NCBI GenBank assembly: GCA_016647705.1
Contig: CM028338.1
Coordinates: 34,787,176-34,851,175, forward strand
Reading direction: 5' to 3'
From: Eucommia ulmoides
Lineage: Eukaryota; Streptophyta; Magnoliopsida; Garryales; Eucommiaceae
DNA length: 64,000 nt
Part shown: positions 45,970-57,181 of the stretch, one piece after another
How positions within the stretch are numbered: position 1 is the stretch's first letter
Layout: each line of letters starts with the position of its first letter
Notes under the pieces: model-generated
Seen by the model: only the letters and a program-made list of their open reading frames with translations
The model's database searches: none
What the model was told of the DNA's origin: nothing
Position numbers and translations under genes: made by a program

Positions 45970-48225
45970 TATTGATCCTAAGATTTTGATGAACAATTAA
46001 GTGTTGATGTTATGGTGGAACTAATGGTTTGTTAAGTGTTTCAGTTAATTAAAGTTCCAGTGATAAATATACAATGAACAATTATAAATAGATGCTAAAT
46101 AATGATGTAAAAAATGATGAAGAATTAAGAGTTTGAAGAAATTAGAGAAAACAACTCAGGTAAATTTCAACTCTTAATATCCCAATTAGGAAAACACACA
46201 CGACACAAAAAGTTTTTATTGTTTATGTGTGTTTTGATAAGATGAAATTATTTGCTCCTATGTGTTTTAAAAGAAATATTTATAATTAACTAAAATGGAA
46301 TTTAAGAAGTTAGTGGAGCTAATTTAGAAAAGAAAATGGTTAAAGGGGCAAAAACGTAAAAAAGAATAAGTTAAAAAGGAGTTCAGAAAAGAGATCCAGT
46401 AGACATAAGTCGACTGGTACGTCGACCGGACCGAGCAACAGAAACTCTGTGTATCTCTAAGTCGACAACAGGTCGACCGGTGAAGAAAATATGAACTGTC
46501 TGTATCTCCAAGTCGACAGGTAGGTCGATCGATTAAGGTAAATTGAACTATCTGAATCTCCAAGTTGACAGATAGGTTGGCCAATGAACGCAACAACTTT
46601 GATCCTGAATATAGCAGTCGACCGGTCGGTGGACTGAGTGCGTAGTTTCAGGATTCTGTGGATTCTGAAATCATATCTAAAACTAGCAATTTTTTGTTGG
46701 GATTTGAGAGAGATTTAAGGGATTTATTGATATTTAAGATATGCTTCACCTAATATTTAAATCCTATTGATTTGGTTCATTAAGTTTTAATATTTCTCAA
46801 TTTGGTACATAAAATTGTTTCTATTCTATTTAATTGAGATTGAGAAATATTTGGGGGACTTAATTGAAAGTTTTAAAAGTTATTTATTAATTGAATTGAA
46901 CCAAAATGAAGTCATAATGATATATGGGGTCTAAGAGAGCATTTAATTGTTATGACACAAGAGAACTAGCCATTAGAAGGCTGACTTCATTATCCTATAT
47001 ATAGACCTGTGTTTTTTTATATATAATTAACACATTAAGAGAGCTAAAAGAGTTAAGATCATTTTTTAGCTGTTCTAAGAGTTATCATTCTGAGATATTG
47101 TGTGATTTATTCTAAGAGGCGATCTTGAGAATTATTCATTGCTATTTTTGCTGCTACCGGATCTGAAGTAACATCGCTCTATTTATTTATTCTGTAGATT
47201 CCGGGTGAGATCTTTCCTACTACTTTATATATTGTTCATTACTTGTTTAATTTTGTAAATTGATCTTTAGAAATTGTTTCTGATTTTTATAGAAGAAATT
47301 ATTTTATAAACAATTTCTTGAATATGATTACGTGCCCAATTATTTGCTACTTATATTTTGTTTAAAATCAAATTTTCAATCTCATATTTTTTTATCACTA
47401 GATTTGGGATATTAATCGAGTTATTATTTATTTGGGGTGGTAGAAGTTTCGAGTGAGATTTTCTGCTTATTAATTTGTATTGGTGAGTAGTATAACGAAT
47501 TAAATATTGTGGGGGTATTTAATTAGGTGTAATCAGTTTTCAGTCTTTTCCTGTAAAGAGATTGAGGTAGTGATTCTTCTTGGATAAAATTGTGTTTTGA
47601 GTGAAATTTGTAACGGTTCAATTCTTACCGAGTAAAAGGATATTTGGAGTGATTGGTGAGCTTTTGATTCTTTGGCCTTAGTGTTAAAAAAAATTAGGTT
47701 ATTCTTTAACCTGTAAAAAGTAGAGGCTCTTCTTTAGCCTGGGAAAAAGATATTGTAAATGTTGATTCTGAGCCTGTAAAAGAATCATTGTGTGAGGGTT
47801 TGGTTCCTACCTTTAAAGGGATCTTGAGTATTAGTGGATGCGAATCTCCTTGGGCTCGGAGGACTGGACTAGCCAAGAGTAACTTGGTGAACCAGGATAT
47901 ATCGTGGTATGCTGTAATATTTTATTTGTTTATTTTTACTGTTTGGTGTGCACCTAGTTGATTATTTAATTCCGCCGTGATATAAAAATAATAATTAATT
48001 TAGGATTGAAATTAATTATTTGATTTATTAAAGTTTTATTCTGATAAATTTTTAATTACTCAATTCACCCCCCTCTTGGGTATTCCATTGGGCCAACAAT
48101 TAGCATAAGAGCTGGATGTAGCTTGATTAGGCTTAACATCCTAACTAATCCGGTCACGTGCACACACCATGGATGATGTGTTTTGTGTATAATCTTTTGA
48201 TAGTGGTAAATGCATATATGATAAT

Positions 48226-49326
48226 GTGATTTATGATTCTTGTGATTCGTGTGGTAGTGATGGAGATGATGATAATGAAAATGTCCATATTGTTATGAAA
48301 AAATTACTTTCTTTCATACTACTTTTTGCTAAAGAAAGTTTGAGTTTAAAAAGAAAAATTGATTCTTTTGAAAGTAGTGGAAAAAGTGTCCTAAAATCTA
48401 AAATGCATTTGGATGATTTTTGTGGTACAACAAAATTTTCGGATGTTATTTTTGAAATTAATAATTTGCTCTCTAAAGTGGATTCTCTTGAAAATGAAAA
48501 TAGAGTTTTAAAAAATAATTTTGACATGATTTCCAAGCAAATGTCAGATCTTGTTTCTAAAATCGATTTACTTAAGAAAAATTTTAAAAAATAAAAATTC
48601 GACCTTAAGTCTATTTCAAGAGATTCTGAAAATGATTTTTCTAGGCAAAGTGGATATACTTCATCGTCTCATCCTTCATCATAAGCCACTGATAGTTATG
48701 TGGCTATTGTTAGAAATGATTCTTATTTTACATCTCATGCTTTCTATGATAAATTGGATTTGAGATGTTATTATTGTAATAGGGTTGAGAATTTTTAAGT
48801 ATCATGTCCGTTTCGGAACCCTAAGTTTATATCTAACAAGGACGGATTTAAAATAAAATGGATACCGAAGAGAACTATTGAAATGTCTTGTGCAGAATTA
48901 CATAATGTCGGAAGTGGACCTGAAGGAGCAAACAAAGAAGTTATATCAAAGTCAAGACAGAAAGTCACCAAAGATCCACAAGCGACGCATACCAAGCGAA
49001 AAGATACACCAAAAACAGAATGTGAAATTACCAAGAAGCCACAAGAGAAATGTGCGAAGAGAAAAGTTGTACAAAATCCAAGATGGGATATCACTAGGAA
49101 GCCACAAGCGATACGTGCAAAGGGAATCGTTAATAAATCAAATAGAAAAACTCAAAAGTTGAGAGGATATAGACAGGCCAAGAGGAATTATGCACCAAAA
49201 GCAATTATGAGTACAGATGAGGTAAAAAGTAAAGTTGCCTCGAAAGATATAAAAGCTACTCTTAACCCTCCGCATTTTAAATTCATTAAATTTGTTAAAG
49301 AGAAAGATGCTCAACTTGCCAAATAG
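48226..49326 (+). pseudogene. Family C gag-like protein
   Basis: The open stretch 48226-48594 reads MIYDSCDSCGSDGDDDNE and continues with Lys/Ser/Leu-rich coiled-coil-like sequence (LLSKVDSLENENRVLKNNFD). Downstream at about 48755-48810 a zinc knuckle reads CYYCNRVENF.VSCPFRNP (CX2CX4-type, with the His replaced), followed by IKWIPKRT, the W-x-PK motif found after the copia gag knuckle. A Lys/Arg-rich tail (48883-49326) closes the frame. There is no protease or pol after it. This resembles gag-only, non-autonomous elements. Confidence 0.65.
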
Positions 49327-49330
49327 GTAA

Positions 49331-49945
49331 GTTGTGATGGTTTCAAAGACCTATTTTCAATGATGTGTTTACTTGTTGTCTTAGAAATATTATATGGTGA
49401 TTATGAAAATCACATTTAGTTAAAGTGTAATTACATGTTTTTATAATGTGCTTATATTGTGTTGTAATCATATGTTAATTTTAAAGCATGTTATGTGATT
49501 TAAAAGATTAATTGAGCTAAGTTTTTATTAATTTTGATTTATTAAAATTCATGTTATTTGAGGTGAATTAAAAGATAAAGAATGATTTATTTGATTTGAA
49601 TTGTTCAAGACCATGATTATATGCTTACTTAGATATATTTATATAAGTATATGTCTCATATCCTCTGATTTTTAAATGATTATTATTGTGTAAGAGGTTG
49701 AGCATGTTACGAGATAACATTTTTAATATGCATGTTATTGATTGAGATATAATTTATGTTTTTGAGTGTTAATGATTATTGTTGAAAAATGGAGCTGAAA
49801 TTTTTATGCATTATATTGATAGCTTCATAAATTTTCATTGAGAGATGTTTCATGTCATAGTGTTTCAAAGATTATATTTTTCTCCTTAAAATGAATTAGT
49901 CTGTTTATACTTATATAGTGGGAGATTGCATGTTAAGAATGATAT
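49331..49945 (+). other. Family C non-coding region after gag
   Basis: AT-rich DNA that aligns in reverse with 38949-40210. The junction with the Athila RT lies near 49945-49955. The sequence TTATATAGTGGGAGATTGCA near 49912 resembles a polypurine tract, which may be where the lost 3' LTR once began. Confidence 0.55.
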
Positions 49946-50336
49946 TTTTGGTGTGGATTTTGAGAATGACTTCTCGGTCTTTGGTTCATCATTTGACCAT
50001 TGCCTCTATAACTTATCATTTGTTCTCAACCGATGTGAAGAAAAACATTTAGTTCTAAATTGGGAGAAATGTCATTTCATGGTCAAGGAGGGAATCGTCT
50101 TAGGCCATCGGGTCTCTCCCAAGGGGCTTGAGATGGATTAGGTGAAGATTGAAACAATCGAGAAACTTCCACCATCGATTAATTTGAAGGGAGTAAAATG
50201 TTTCTTAGGCCATGTCGGCTTCTACCGGTGTTTCATTAATGATTTTTCTAAAATAGTGAATCTGTTATGCCATTTGCTTGAAAATGTGCCCTTTTCATTT
50301 TTGATGATACTTGTGTGGGGGCGTTTAATGCCATGA
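49946..50336 (+). pseudogene. Athila reverse transcriptase, C-terminal part
   Basis: Begins within the catalytic box: the usual YMDDFSVFG is present as ENDFSVFGSSFDHC, so the first half including part of YMDD is lost. Then CEEKHLVLNWEKCHFMVKEGI, VLGHRVSPKGLEMD, a stop, and IEKLPPSINLKGVKCFLGHVGFYRCFINDFSKI, the thumb/connection region. Confidence 0.88.
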
Positions 50337-51165
50337 AGGAGAAATCAATCTTGGCTCCAATTATAATCGTTTCGGATTGGAATGAGCCATTGAAATCATG
50401 TGTGATGTGAGCGACTATGTGGTTGGAGCTGTTTTAGGCCAAGGCAAGGAGAAGATTTTCCGATCAACACACTATGCAAGCAAAACGCTCAATAACGCTC
50501 AAGAGAATTACACCACCGTGGAGAAGGAGATGTTGGCGATGGTATTTGCATGTGATAAGTTCCGTTCTTACATTATAGGGTCTAGGGTGATCATTTATAC
50601 GGACCATGCTGCCATTCAGTACTTATTTTCAAAGAAGAATGTCAAGCCGCGTCTAATCCGGTGGATTCTCTTGCTTTAGGAATTTGATGCTGAGATTCAA
50701 GACAAAAGGGGGAGTGAGAATGTGGTAACCGATCATCTACCTAAGCTTGTGCTAGAAGATGTTGGTGATGATTCTTGTATCACAAAAGTTTTCCCGGATG
50801 AGCAATTGTTCAATGTTGAAGCTAAACTTCCGTGGTTCACAGATATAATCAATTATCTCGCGTGCAAGGTATTGTCGCCGGACCTACCAAGTTCCCAAAG
50901 AAAGAAATTCCTATTCGATGTGAAGCATTATATGTGGGATGACTCGATGTTGTTCAAGAAATGCGCTAACCAAGTCATCCGACGATGTGTTCCAGAAGAG
51001 GAAATGGAAAGCATTCTATATCATTACCACTCATCACTGTGTGGAGGACATTTTGGAGTAATACTGACGGCTGCTAAGGTGCTTCAATCAGGTTTTTACT
51101 GGCCGACATTTTTTCATAATTCATATACGTTTGTAAAAACCTGTGATCGATGCTAGAGGGTTGGC
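50337..51165 (+). pseudogene. Athila RNase H and integrase zinc finger
   Basis: RNase [15 protein letters not shown] with catalytic Asp, [20 protein letters not shown] with the Glu, and [12 protein letters not shown] with the next Asp. After a stop near 50680, KRGSENVVTDHLPKL. The integrase finger follows as HYHSSLCGGHFG...CDRC (H-H-C-C intact), with a stop directly after CDRC. Confidence 0.9.
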
Positions 51166-52080
51166 AACATCTCGAGATGGAATGAGTTGCCCTTAACGTC
51201 CATTCTCAAGTTGGAGCTCTTTGACATTTGGGGAATTGATTTTATGGTACCGTTTTTACCGTCCTTTGGTCAAGAGTATATCTTGCTGGCGGTGGATTAC
51301 GTGTCAAAATAGGTTGAGACTGTGGCTACACCAACCAAAGATGCCAAAGTGGTTCTAAAATTCTTTCAGAAGAACATAATGACAAGGTTCAAAACTTCTC
51401 GAGCCATCATCAATGATGAAGGAACCCACTTCTGCAATAAAATGTTCAATACTCTATTGACAAAGTATGGAGTCCGGCATAAGGTGGCCTTTTCTTACCA
51501 TCCCCAAACAAACGGCCAAGCCGAAGTGTCCAATCGAGAAATAAAATAGATCTTGGAGAAGACGGTTCACTCTAACCATAAGGATTGCATAGTAAAATTA
51601 GACGACGCACTATGGGCTTATCGCACGTCTTTTAAAATACTGATCGGAATGTATTCGTATTGGTTGGTGTTTAGAAAAGCATGCCATTTGCCAGTTGAAT
51701 TGGAGCACTATGCCTATTGGGCGATAAAGAAGCTTAATTTTGATCTCAATGCTTCGGGGCAACAACATCTCCTTCAACTCAATGAGATGGAAGAATTCTG
51801 GAATGAGCCATATGAGAACGGCAAGTTGTACAAAGACAAAGCAAAGAAGTGGCACTACAAGCACATCGTTAGGAGAGAGTTCAGCCCGGGACAAGAAGTC
51901 TTACTTTTCAACTCTCAACTGAGACTCTTTCCCGGGAAACTGAAGTCTAGATGGTCCGGACCATTCCGGATAAAGCAAGTATTTCCATTTGGCTCAGTTG
52001 AATTGGAAGGTGACGACGGACGAATTTTTTGAGTCAACGGGAAGAGAATAAAGTATTATTTTGGGAATGAAGAATGAGTT
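51166..52080 (+). pseudogene. Athila integrase core and C-terminus
   Basis: Catalytic triad in place: WGIDFMVPF (Asp), IINDEGTHF (Asp) and [18 protein letters not shown] (Glu). Three in-frame stops (near 51156, 51310 and 51547) interrupt it. The C-terminal part is well preserved in 51553-52032: [33 protein letters not shown], then a GPF/Y-type module [20 protein letters not shown]. It ends about VNGKRIKYY near 52055. Confidence 0.92.
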
Positions 52081-53156
52081 GTGGAGAGTATCTTCCTCAT
52101 TGACGACTGATGTGGATCGTTGCTAAGTCCAGCTAGGGACGTTAAATCAAGTGCCTTTTTTGATATACAACCCACGGGATTGGTTTTCGCCAATTTTTGC
52201 TAAAGTAATACTTTTTGGAGGTTGAAGTGATCAAGATGCGAGTTTGTGAGTGAATAAAGGAGCTCAGACATTTGGGGATGTTATATGATCTTAAACGTGA
52301 AGAAATAGTGAAACAGAATCGAAGCGGTGGTCGGCCGTTTAAAAAACAAATGCAGAAAAACCAGAAGAAGGCCTACAAGCCTTCATTCACTACAGCAGTG
52401 CCATTTATTGCTGCAACGAACCACAAGTAGAAAACAATCTGCTCTTCCATCGATGCAGTGATCGCAAGTCAGAAAGAACCACTGCTCTTTCATCGCTGCA
52501 ACGATAAAACCCGTCGCTACAGCGATAGTGCCCTTGTTTCGATAAATAAGGGCGCCGTTTCAAAAATCTCCATTTCTCAAACCCTAACTCCCGAAAACTC
52601 TGAAATATTTTCTGCCAAACCAATTTAAACCTCAAAATCCATCCTCCCATACTCAAAAATAAAAATAAAAATATCCCCACCACGAATCAATCACAAAATC
52701 ACATTCAATGTCCTAAATTCATTGGTTCTAGGGTTGGAGTTCAAAGAAGAGAGTTCTTCAATTTCTTACCATTGGGCACTCAAAAATTCATAAAGTAAGT
52801 TGTTTTGAAATGCCATTACACTTGTGTGCTACAATATTGTAGTGATTTTTTTGTTGATTTGAAGATTGGTTGAGAAATTAGAATTTTGATTTGGAACCCT
52901 TGACACCCTATTGCGATTTTCATGCTATTGAGATTTTGGGTTGGTTTTTGGTGAAGAAAACTTTGTTTTATGGTGGTTTGTTTGTTAGATCCGAGATTTG
53001 TTAACAAGTTTAAGCATTTGTGTCGAAATCTTGTGAATTGTGTGTTGCCATTTGGGGATTGTTGGTGTTCTTGAAGTGTTGGTTCAATTTGTTGATTTGT
53101 AAAGATCCACATTGTGATTTGGTAGCTGGTTGTTGTGTGTTGAATTGAAAAGAAAC
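52081..53156 (+). other. Spacer between pol and the late ORF
   Basis: Contains a decayed form of the GCGCTTTTTGGGAGGCAACCCA phrase typical after Athila pol: GTGCCTTTTTTGATATACAACCCA near 52151. At 52380-52530 it has clustered TCGCTGCAACGA/GCTACAGCGAT words like those in the LTRs. No coding region is supported until 53157. Confidence 0.55.
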
Positions 53157-54125
53157 TATGTCGAAGAAAGCTGTTGCGAAATGTTAAAGGGGTGAGGGAT
53201 CCGATTTGCGATTCGACGATCCAACCTCGGATTATGACTCAAGCTGATTTGTTTCAAAACGAGCAGAACAACATTTTAATCAATTTGAGTGCAAATGTAA
53301 TTGATTTCGTGAGCGCGACTTTGTCGAAATAGATGAGCTTCTAGATGAAATTGTAAATGTGATACAGGAAAGAGGTTGAAAGCGCTTGTGTAGACAACCG
53401 GGTCCCGACGATACCGCTTTGTTTCATGAATTTTTTGCCAATGCCGTAGATTCTGGGAACCACCGGACCAGGGTCCAAACTCGTGTGGTGAAGTTTAATG
53501 TTGAAACTATAAACGCGCACTTGCAGTTGCCTATTGAGAAACGAGAAAAGATTCGGATAAAGACATGGAGCATAATGATCTAGAAATGGTGATCAAGATG
53601 ATTTATTCTGGAAATGTGCATTGGGTACATATGGGGCCAGATCTATCTATATTCCCATCCAAGTACTTGAACAAATTTCTGAAAATCTGGTTCCATTTCA
53701 TATGCGCTAAATTACATCCGACGGCTTATTTGACTAATGTTATAAAAGACAAACCCTTGACTCTTTATGCTATTGAGACTGTTAAGCCATTAAACATCGG
53801 TTTTCTCGTCAATTCTTCCATCCAATATGACATTCGAAACACAAAAACTAGCTTGCCCTTCTTCTCTCTTCTAACAGAGCTATTTTAGAAAGCGGGTGTG
53901 GTAATATCTAATGATAGCTTGTGCCCCAAAAATCCTTTGGATTTCTCGACCATGAAATAAACCTGGAGCAACGAGGTTGAGAGAAGAGATGAAGAAGAAG
54001 CAGGGCCGTTCGTAGCCCAAAGTTCCGAGGTTCCCGTCTGAGAGGAAATCACGATGGAAAGCGAACAAGTGGTGTATCAGGGGGAACAACTACAGGCTCT
54101 ACGGCTAGACGCCTCCATGATTCAA
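53157..54125 (+). pseudogene. Late ORF with plant transposon protein domain (env-like position)
   Basis: Open pieces start with MSKKAVAKC at 53157 and include LCRQPGPDDTALFHEFFANA and RVVKFNVETINAHLQLP (53386-53560), then VHWVHMGPDLSIFPSKYLNK and WFHFICAKLHPTAYLTNVIK with LLYAIET-type and NIGFLVNSSIQYDIRN segments (53640-53860). This is the domain known in databases as putative plant transposon protein (Transposase_32-like), which sits after pol in Athila elements. Its role is unknown; its position led others to call it env-like. Three or more stops break it. Confidence 0.78.
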
Positions 54126-54279
54126 AATGAAAACGTTGAATTCTAAATGTACCAGGAATAGTACAACCAGACGATGCATCAGACGTTGTAGTACTTCGGA
54201 ATGACAGCAAGTTATGATATGAGTGGCTACCCCATGATGCCCCCATTCCTGGCACATCTTTGACAACCACCACACAATC

Positions 54280-56028
54280 CATCCCACCAAGACGGGGGTG
54301 GGGACGACATTCCTTATGACGGTCAGTAGGAGGTGAGACTTTAATGTCTCACATCCCAAGTACGTGTTCACAACCTTCTTCGTCATCATGCTACATGCCT
54401 ATTGTTGGGATCGTTGTTGGGTCACTGTGGACACTGACCAGTCTATGTTTGGGAGAATGTCTATGTTGTTTTGTATGCGGGTTGTTTATGTTTTGTTTTG
54501 AATACTTTATGTATTGTATGTTTTTTCTAGTTCAATGACTTTTGTTGGTTATGTAGTTAACTTTAAATAGTTGTTAAACATTTTGTAGTTCAAGTTAAAT
54601 TGTAGTTTAATATTATGCATGTTTAGTTGTTAATTGTTGTATTATGTTAAGTCTAAATGTTATGTTGTTTGAATTTATGCATGTTTGTTTAGTATTAGTG
54701 TAAGTGTGTTAGTAGTAGTAGTTTGTGGTGAGTTTTGTAGTTCTTCTAGGCCATTACCCGATAATGAAATTATCCCCTAGTTGCTTATAAAAGTTAAGGG
54801 TAATGCCCATTCATTTGTGTTCGGTGTGCTTGACATTTTGATTTGGTAAAAGTCATTGTGGATCTTAATTTACACGAGCACGTAGACTCAATGTACTAGC
54901 TATCCAATCAATTTGACACCGATTATCCTGTAGCCAAGTTCATGATAATTTTAGGGATTCTAGAACCTGATTGGGGGAAATTCGAGGCAAAATTCTAGGC
55001 GAGGTAGTTCAGGAGATATGATTTAGGTATTTATTTTGATTGCTTGAGCCGTTGAAGCCTTCCATACAATATGTTTTATCCTTCATTATCCTGTCGAAGC
55101 CTGTTAGCCATTTCAATTCTGAATACATAACAAATACCCTAGCCAATTAAATTTTTTCCAAACCACTGTCGCTAAATCTAAGGCACAAATTGAGTCGAAA
55201 TCAAGTTAACATTTGTTTATGCTACTTGAAGTGAGTGGTTGGGTTTTGGACGAACTTTTGATTGGTTTGGTATTCGATTACTCACTTGTCATTTTTCTAT
55301 AGTATTTCTACACCCGTGAAATTGTACAAATCAAATAAGTTTGGGGGTGTGAGTGAAAAAAAAACATATGTAAATATAGTTTTATTTTTGTTGTTTAGAC
55401 AAGTGAGTACTGGGTTTTGAAATGTTAGTTCGGGGTTGTTTCAGATTGATCATTATGGTTACGAGTGTGACTGAGTGCCAAGCATGTGCCTTGGGTATCG
55501 TTGAGTTAATGACGTTCACTTGTTTTATATTCTCGATATACCCTTGGCAAGTTGATAAAAAATTGAACCAAGTCCTTTTGATCTTTTTGAATTTCTAAGC
55601 CTATATTAGTGGAGAGTGGAACCCAGTCTGGTATATGGAAATCCTATACCTTATCGGTGTTAAGTCATGAACTTTGTTGGTGGATAATTCAATCCGGTCT
55701 TTGGATGGTTATATATTTGAGTTTTCGCACACACACTTGGAAAGGATCTAGAAGGGCATTTACTGATATTGAATGTTGAAATTCTAGAACACCACATGGT
55801 GCGTTTTATTCTTGAACTCGATATGATTGGGGGCCGTTGAGGGAAAAACTTTTTGGTCGATTAGTTTGAATTCAAAACTCACATGTCATTACTTTTAGTT
55901 CGTTTGTGTTTTTTTTTTTTTTTTTTTTCCGTTTTTAATATTTAAGTTCGTTAATTAGTTGTGGTAGTTTATTTTAGTGTGAGGGTGTTTTACTCGAGGA
56001 CTAGCAAAATGTCAAATTTGGGGATATT
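54280..56028 (+). other. 3' non-coding region of the Athila-like element
   Basis: No gene. The region 54740-56010 aligns in reverse with 61650-63010 of the minus-strand element (for example the GGCCATTACCCGATAATGA and GACTCAATGTA segments). It ends with AAATTTGGGGATATT at 56014-56028, a decayed polypurine tract, directly before the 3' LTR. Confidence 0.75.
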
Positions 56029-56241
56029 TGATATGTTAAATTTATCTATATATTTTCAAGCTGAATTTGATAGTTTTCGAGTGTTCTTGTAGTGTTTTAA
56101 TTCAATTTCATTCATTTTTATGTTGATTAGGTGTTAGGGACGAAAATAGTTAAAATTCGAGCTAATCGGAAGGACATTGACGAAGAAACGGTTGAAAAGT
56201 GAGCAAACCAACCAATCTGCAACCTATTTGCTATAGCCGGA
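56029..56241 (+). repeat. 3' LTR start of the Athila-like element
   Basis: TGATATGTTAAATTTATCTA matches the 5' LTR start. It carries an insertion of about 50 bp relative to the 5' LTR (GCTAATCGGAAGGACATTGA segment), also present in related copies. It stops at CCGGA (56237-56241), the likely left target duplication of the minus-strand element. Confidence 0.88.
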
Positions 56242-57181
56242 TGTTAGCAGAATATTATATCAATACTTTTACCACAAGTGTACGGGTCAAGTTTTAATAC
56301 AATAGTGATAAGTAGGGTTGTTGTATCTACAGAGATTAGATTAAATTGTCGTTAAATACCGCGATTGTCATAACCTAATTTTATCTAAGCGATCTAATTT
56401 TCAGTTTTTTTATAGAAATAATAAAACTAAACTAATTAACTAATTAAACTATAATACTACTATAACGTTAATGGGAAAATATCGTTTAGAGATTAACTTT
56501 GTTCACTTAATCGTGTTCGATTCAATCTAGTTTACATTAACAATATTCACACTATCCAACAATTCAGGTATCGAAATCTCACTCACTTCCTCTCCCGAGT
56601 GTAAAGTGAATGAATATGCAACTTTGCGTTAACGCCGACGTCCCTGTCTAGCGTCTATACAACACTTGGTCACATGAATCTCGCCTCAATCACATGGATT
56701 GCAAACTTTCTAATACTCTCCTGAGTTATTAGATCGTCACGTTGTGTTTAAACCCTAATATGAATCCGATGTTATCTCTCCCGAGTGTCAAACCTCGTAT
56801 TCTCAATATATCATAACAAGCATATAATGGAAGTGGAAGAACGGTAAACACAATCGGATAAAGATAAACAATTGTTAACAAAACATTGATTTATTCAACG
56901 CACGTTTTTATGAACTACACCAAGCCCTAAACAATATATATTTAGTTACACATGTCCATAACCCTATATTCAACTAGAACAAGTTAAACATAATCAAAAC
57001 AACCAACTAAACTAAGAAATAAATAGAGAAATAAAGGAGACTAGCCGTTATCTGAAGAACTGACACTAAAACAGGTCCGAGATTGTTTTCTCTTCTTGGA
57101 TTTGTGATATCCTCTTGGTTGATATGGTTTGGAGCTCCCAAAATGTTTAAAAAAACGTAGTCTTAGTGTTGGGGAAGAAGG

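Larger units (their letters stand above)
45970..49945 (+). mobile_element. Family C element fragment inside the Athila pol
   Basis: LTR at 45970-48098 (start mutated to TATTGATCCTAAGATTTTGA, end GGGCCAACA), decayed primer-binding site AATTAGCATAAGAGC at 48099-48113, gag at 48226-49326, and a non-coding stretch to about 49945. A 3' LTR is absent. The array in this LTR reads AAGTCGACAGGTAGGTCGA and similar (46390-46640). Host sequence resumes in RT, not in protease, so about 1 kb of the host was lost with the 3' part of the insertion. Confidence 0.78.
42869..56241 (+). mobile_element. Athila-like Ty3-gypsy element, interrupted
   Basis: 5' LTR 42869-43840, tRNA-Asp-type primer-binding site, gag 43991-45395, protease start 45570-45969, family C insertion with deletion (45970 to about 49945), RT end to integrase 49950-52080, spacer, a late ORF 53157-54125, long 3' non-coding region, and 3' LTR start 56029-56241. 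The 3' LTR breaks off at 56241, where a minus-strand element begins; its remainder should lie beyond the right edge. In-frame stops in gag and integrase make it inactive. Confidence 0.9.

Noticed and set aside
45970-48098. Family C LTR as a possible separate protein-coding region
   Set aside because: Short frames on both strands coincide with LTR sequence and the GTCGAC word array. No domain is seen, and the start and end match other LTR copies.
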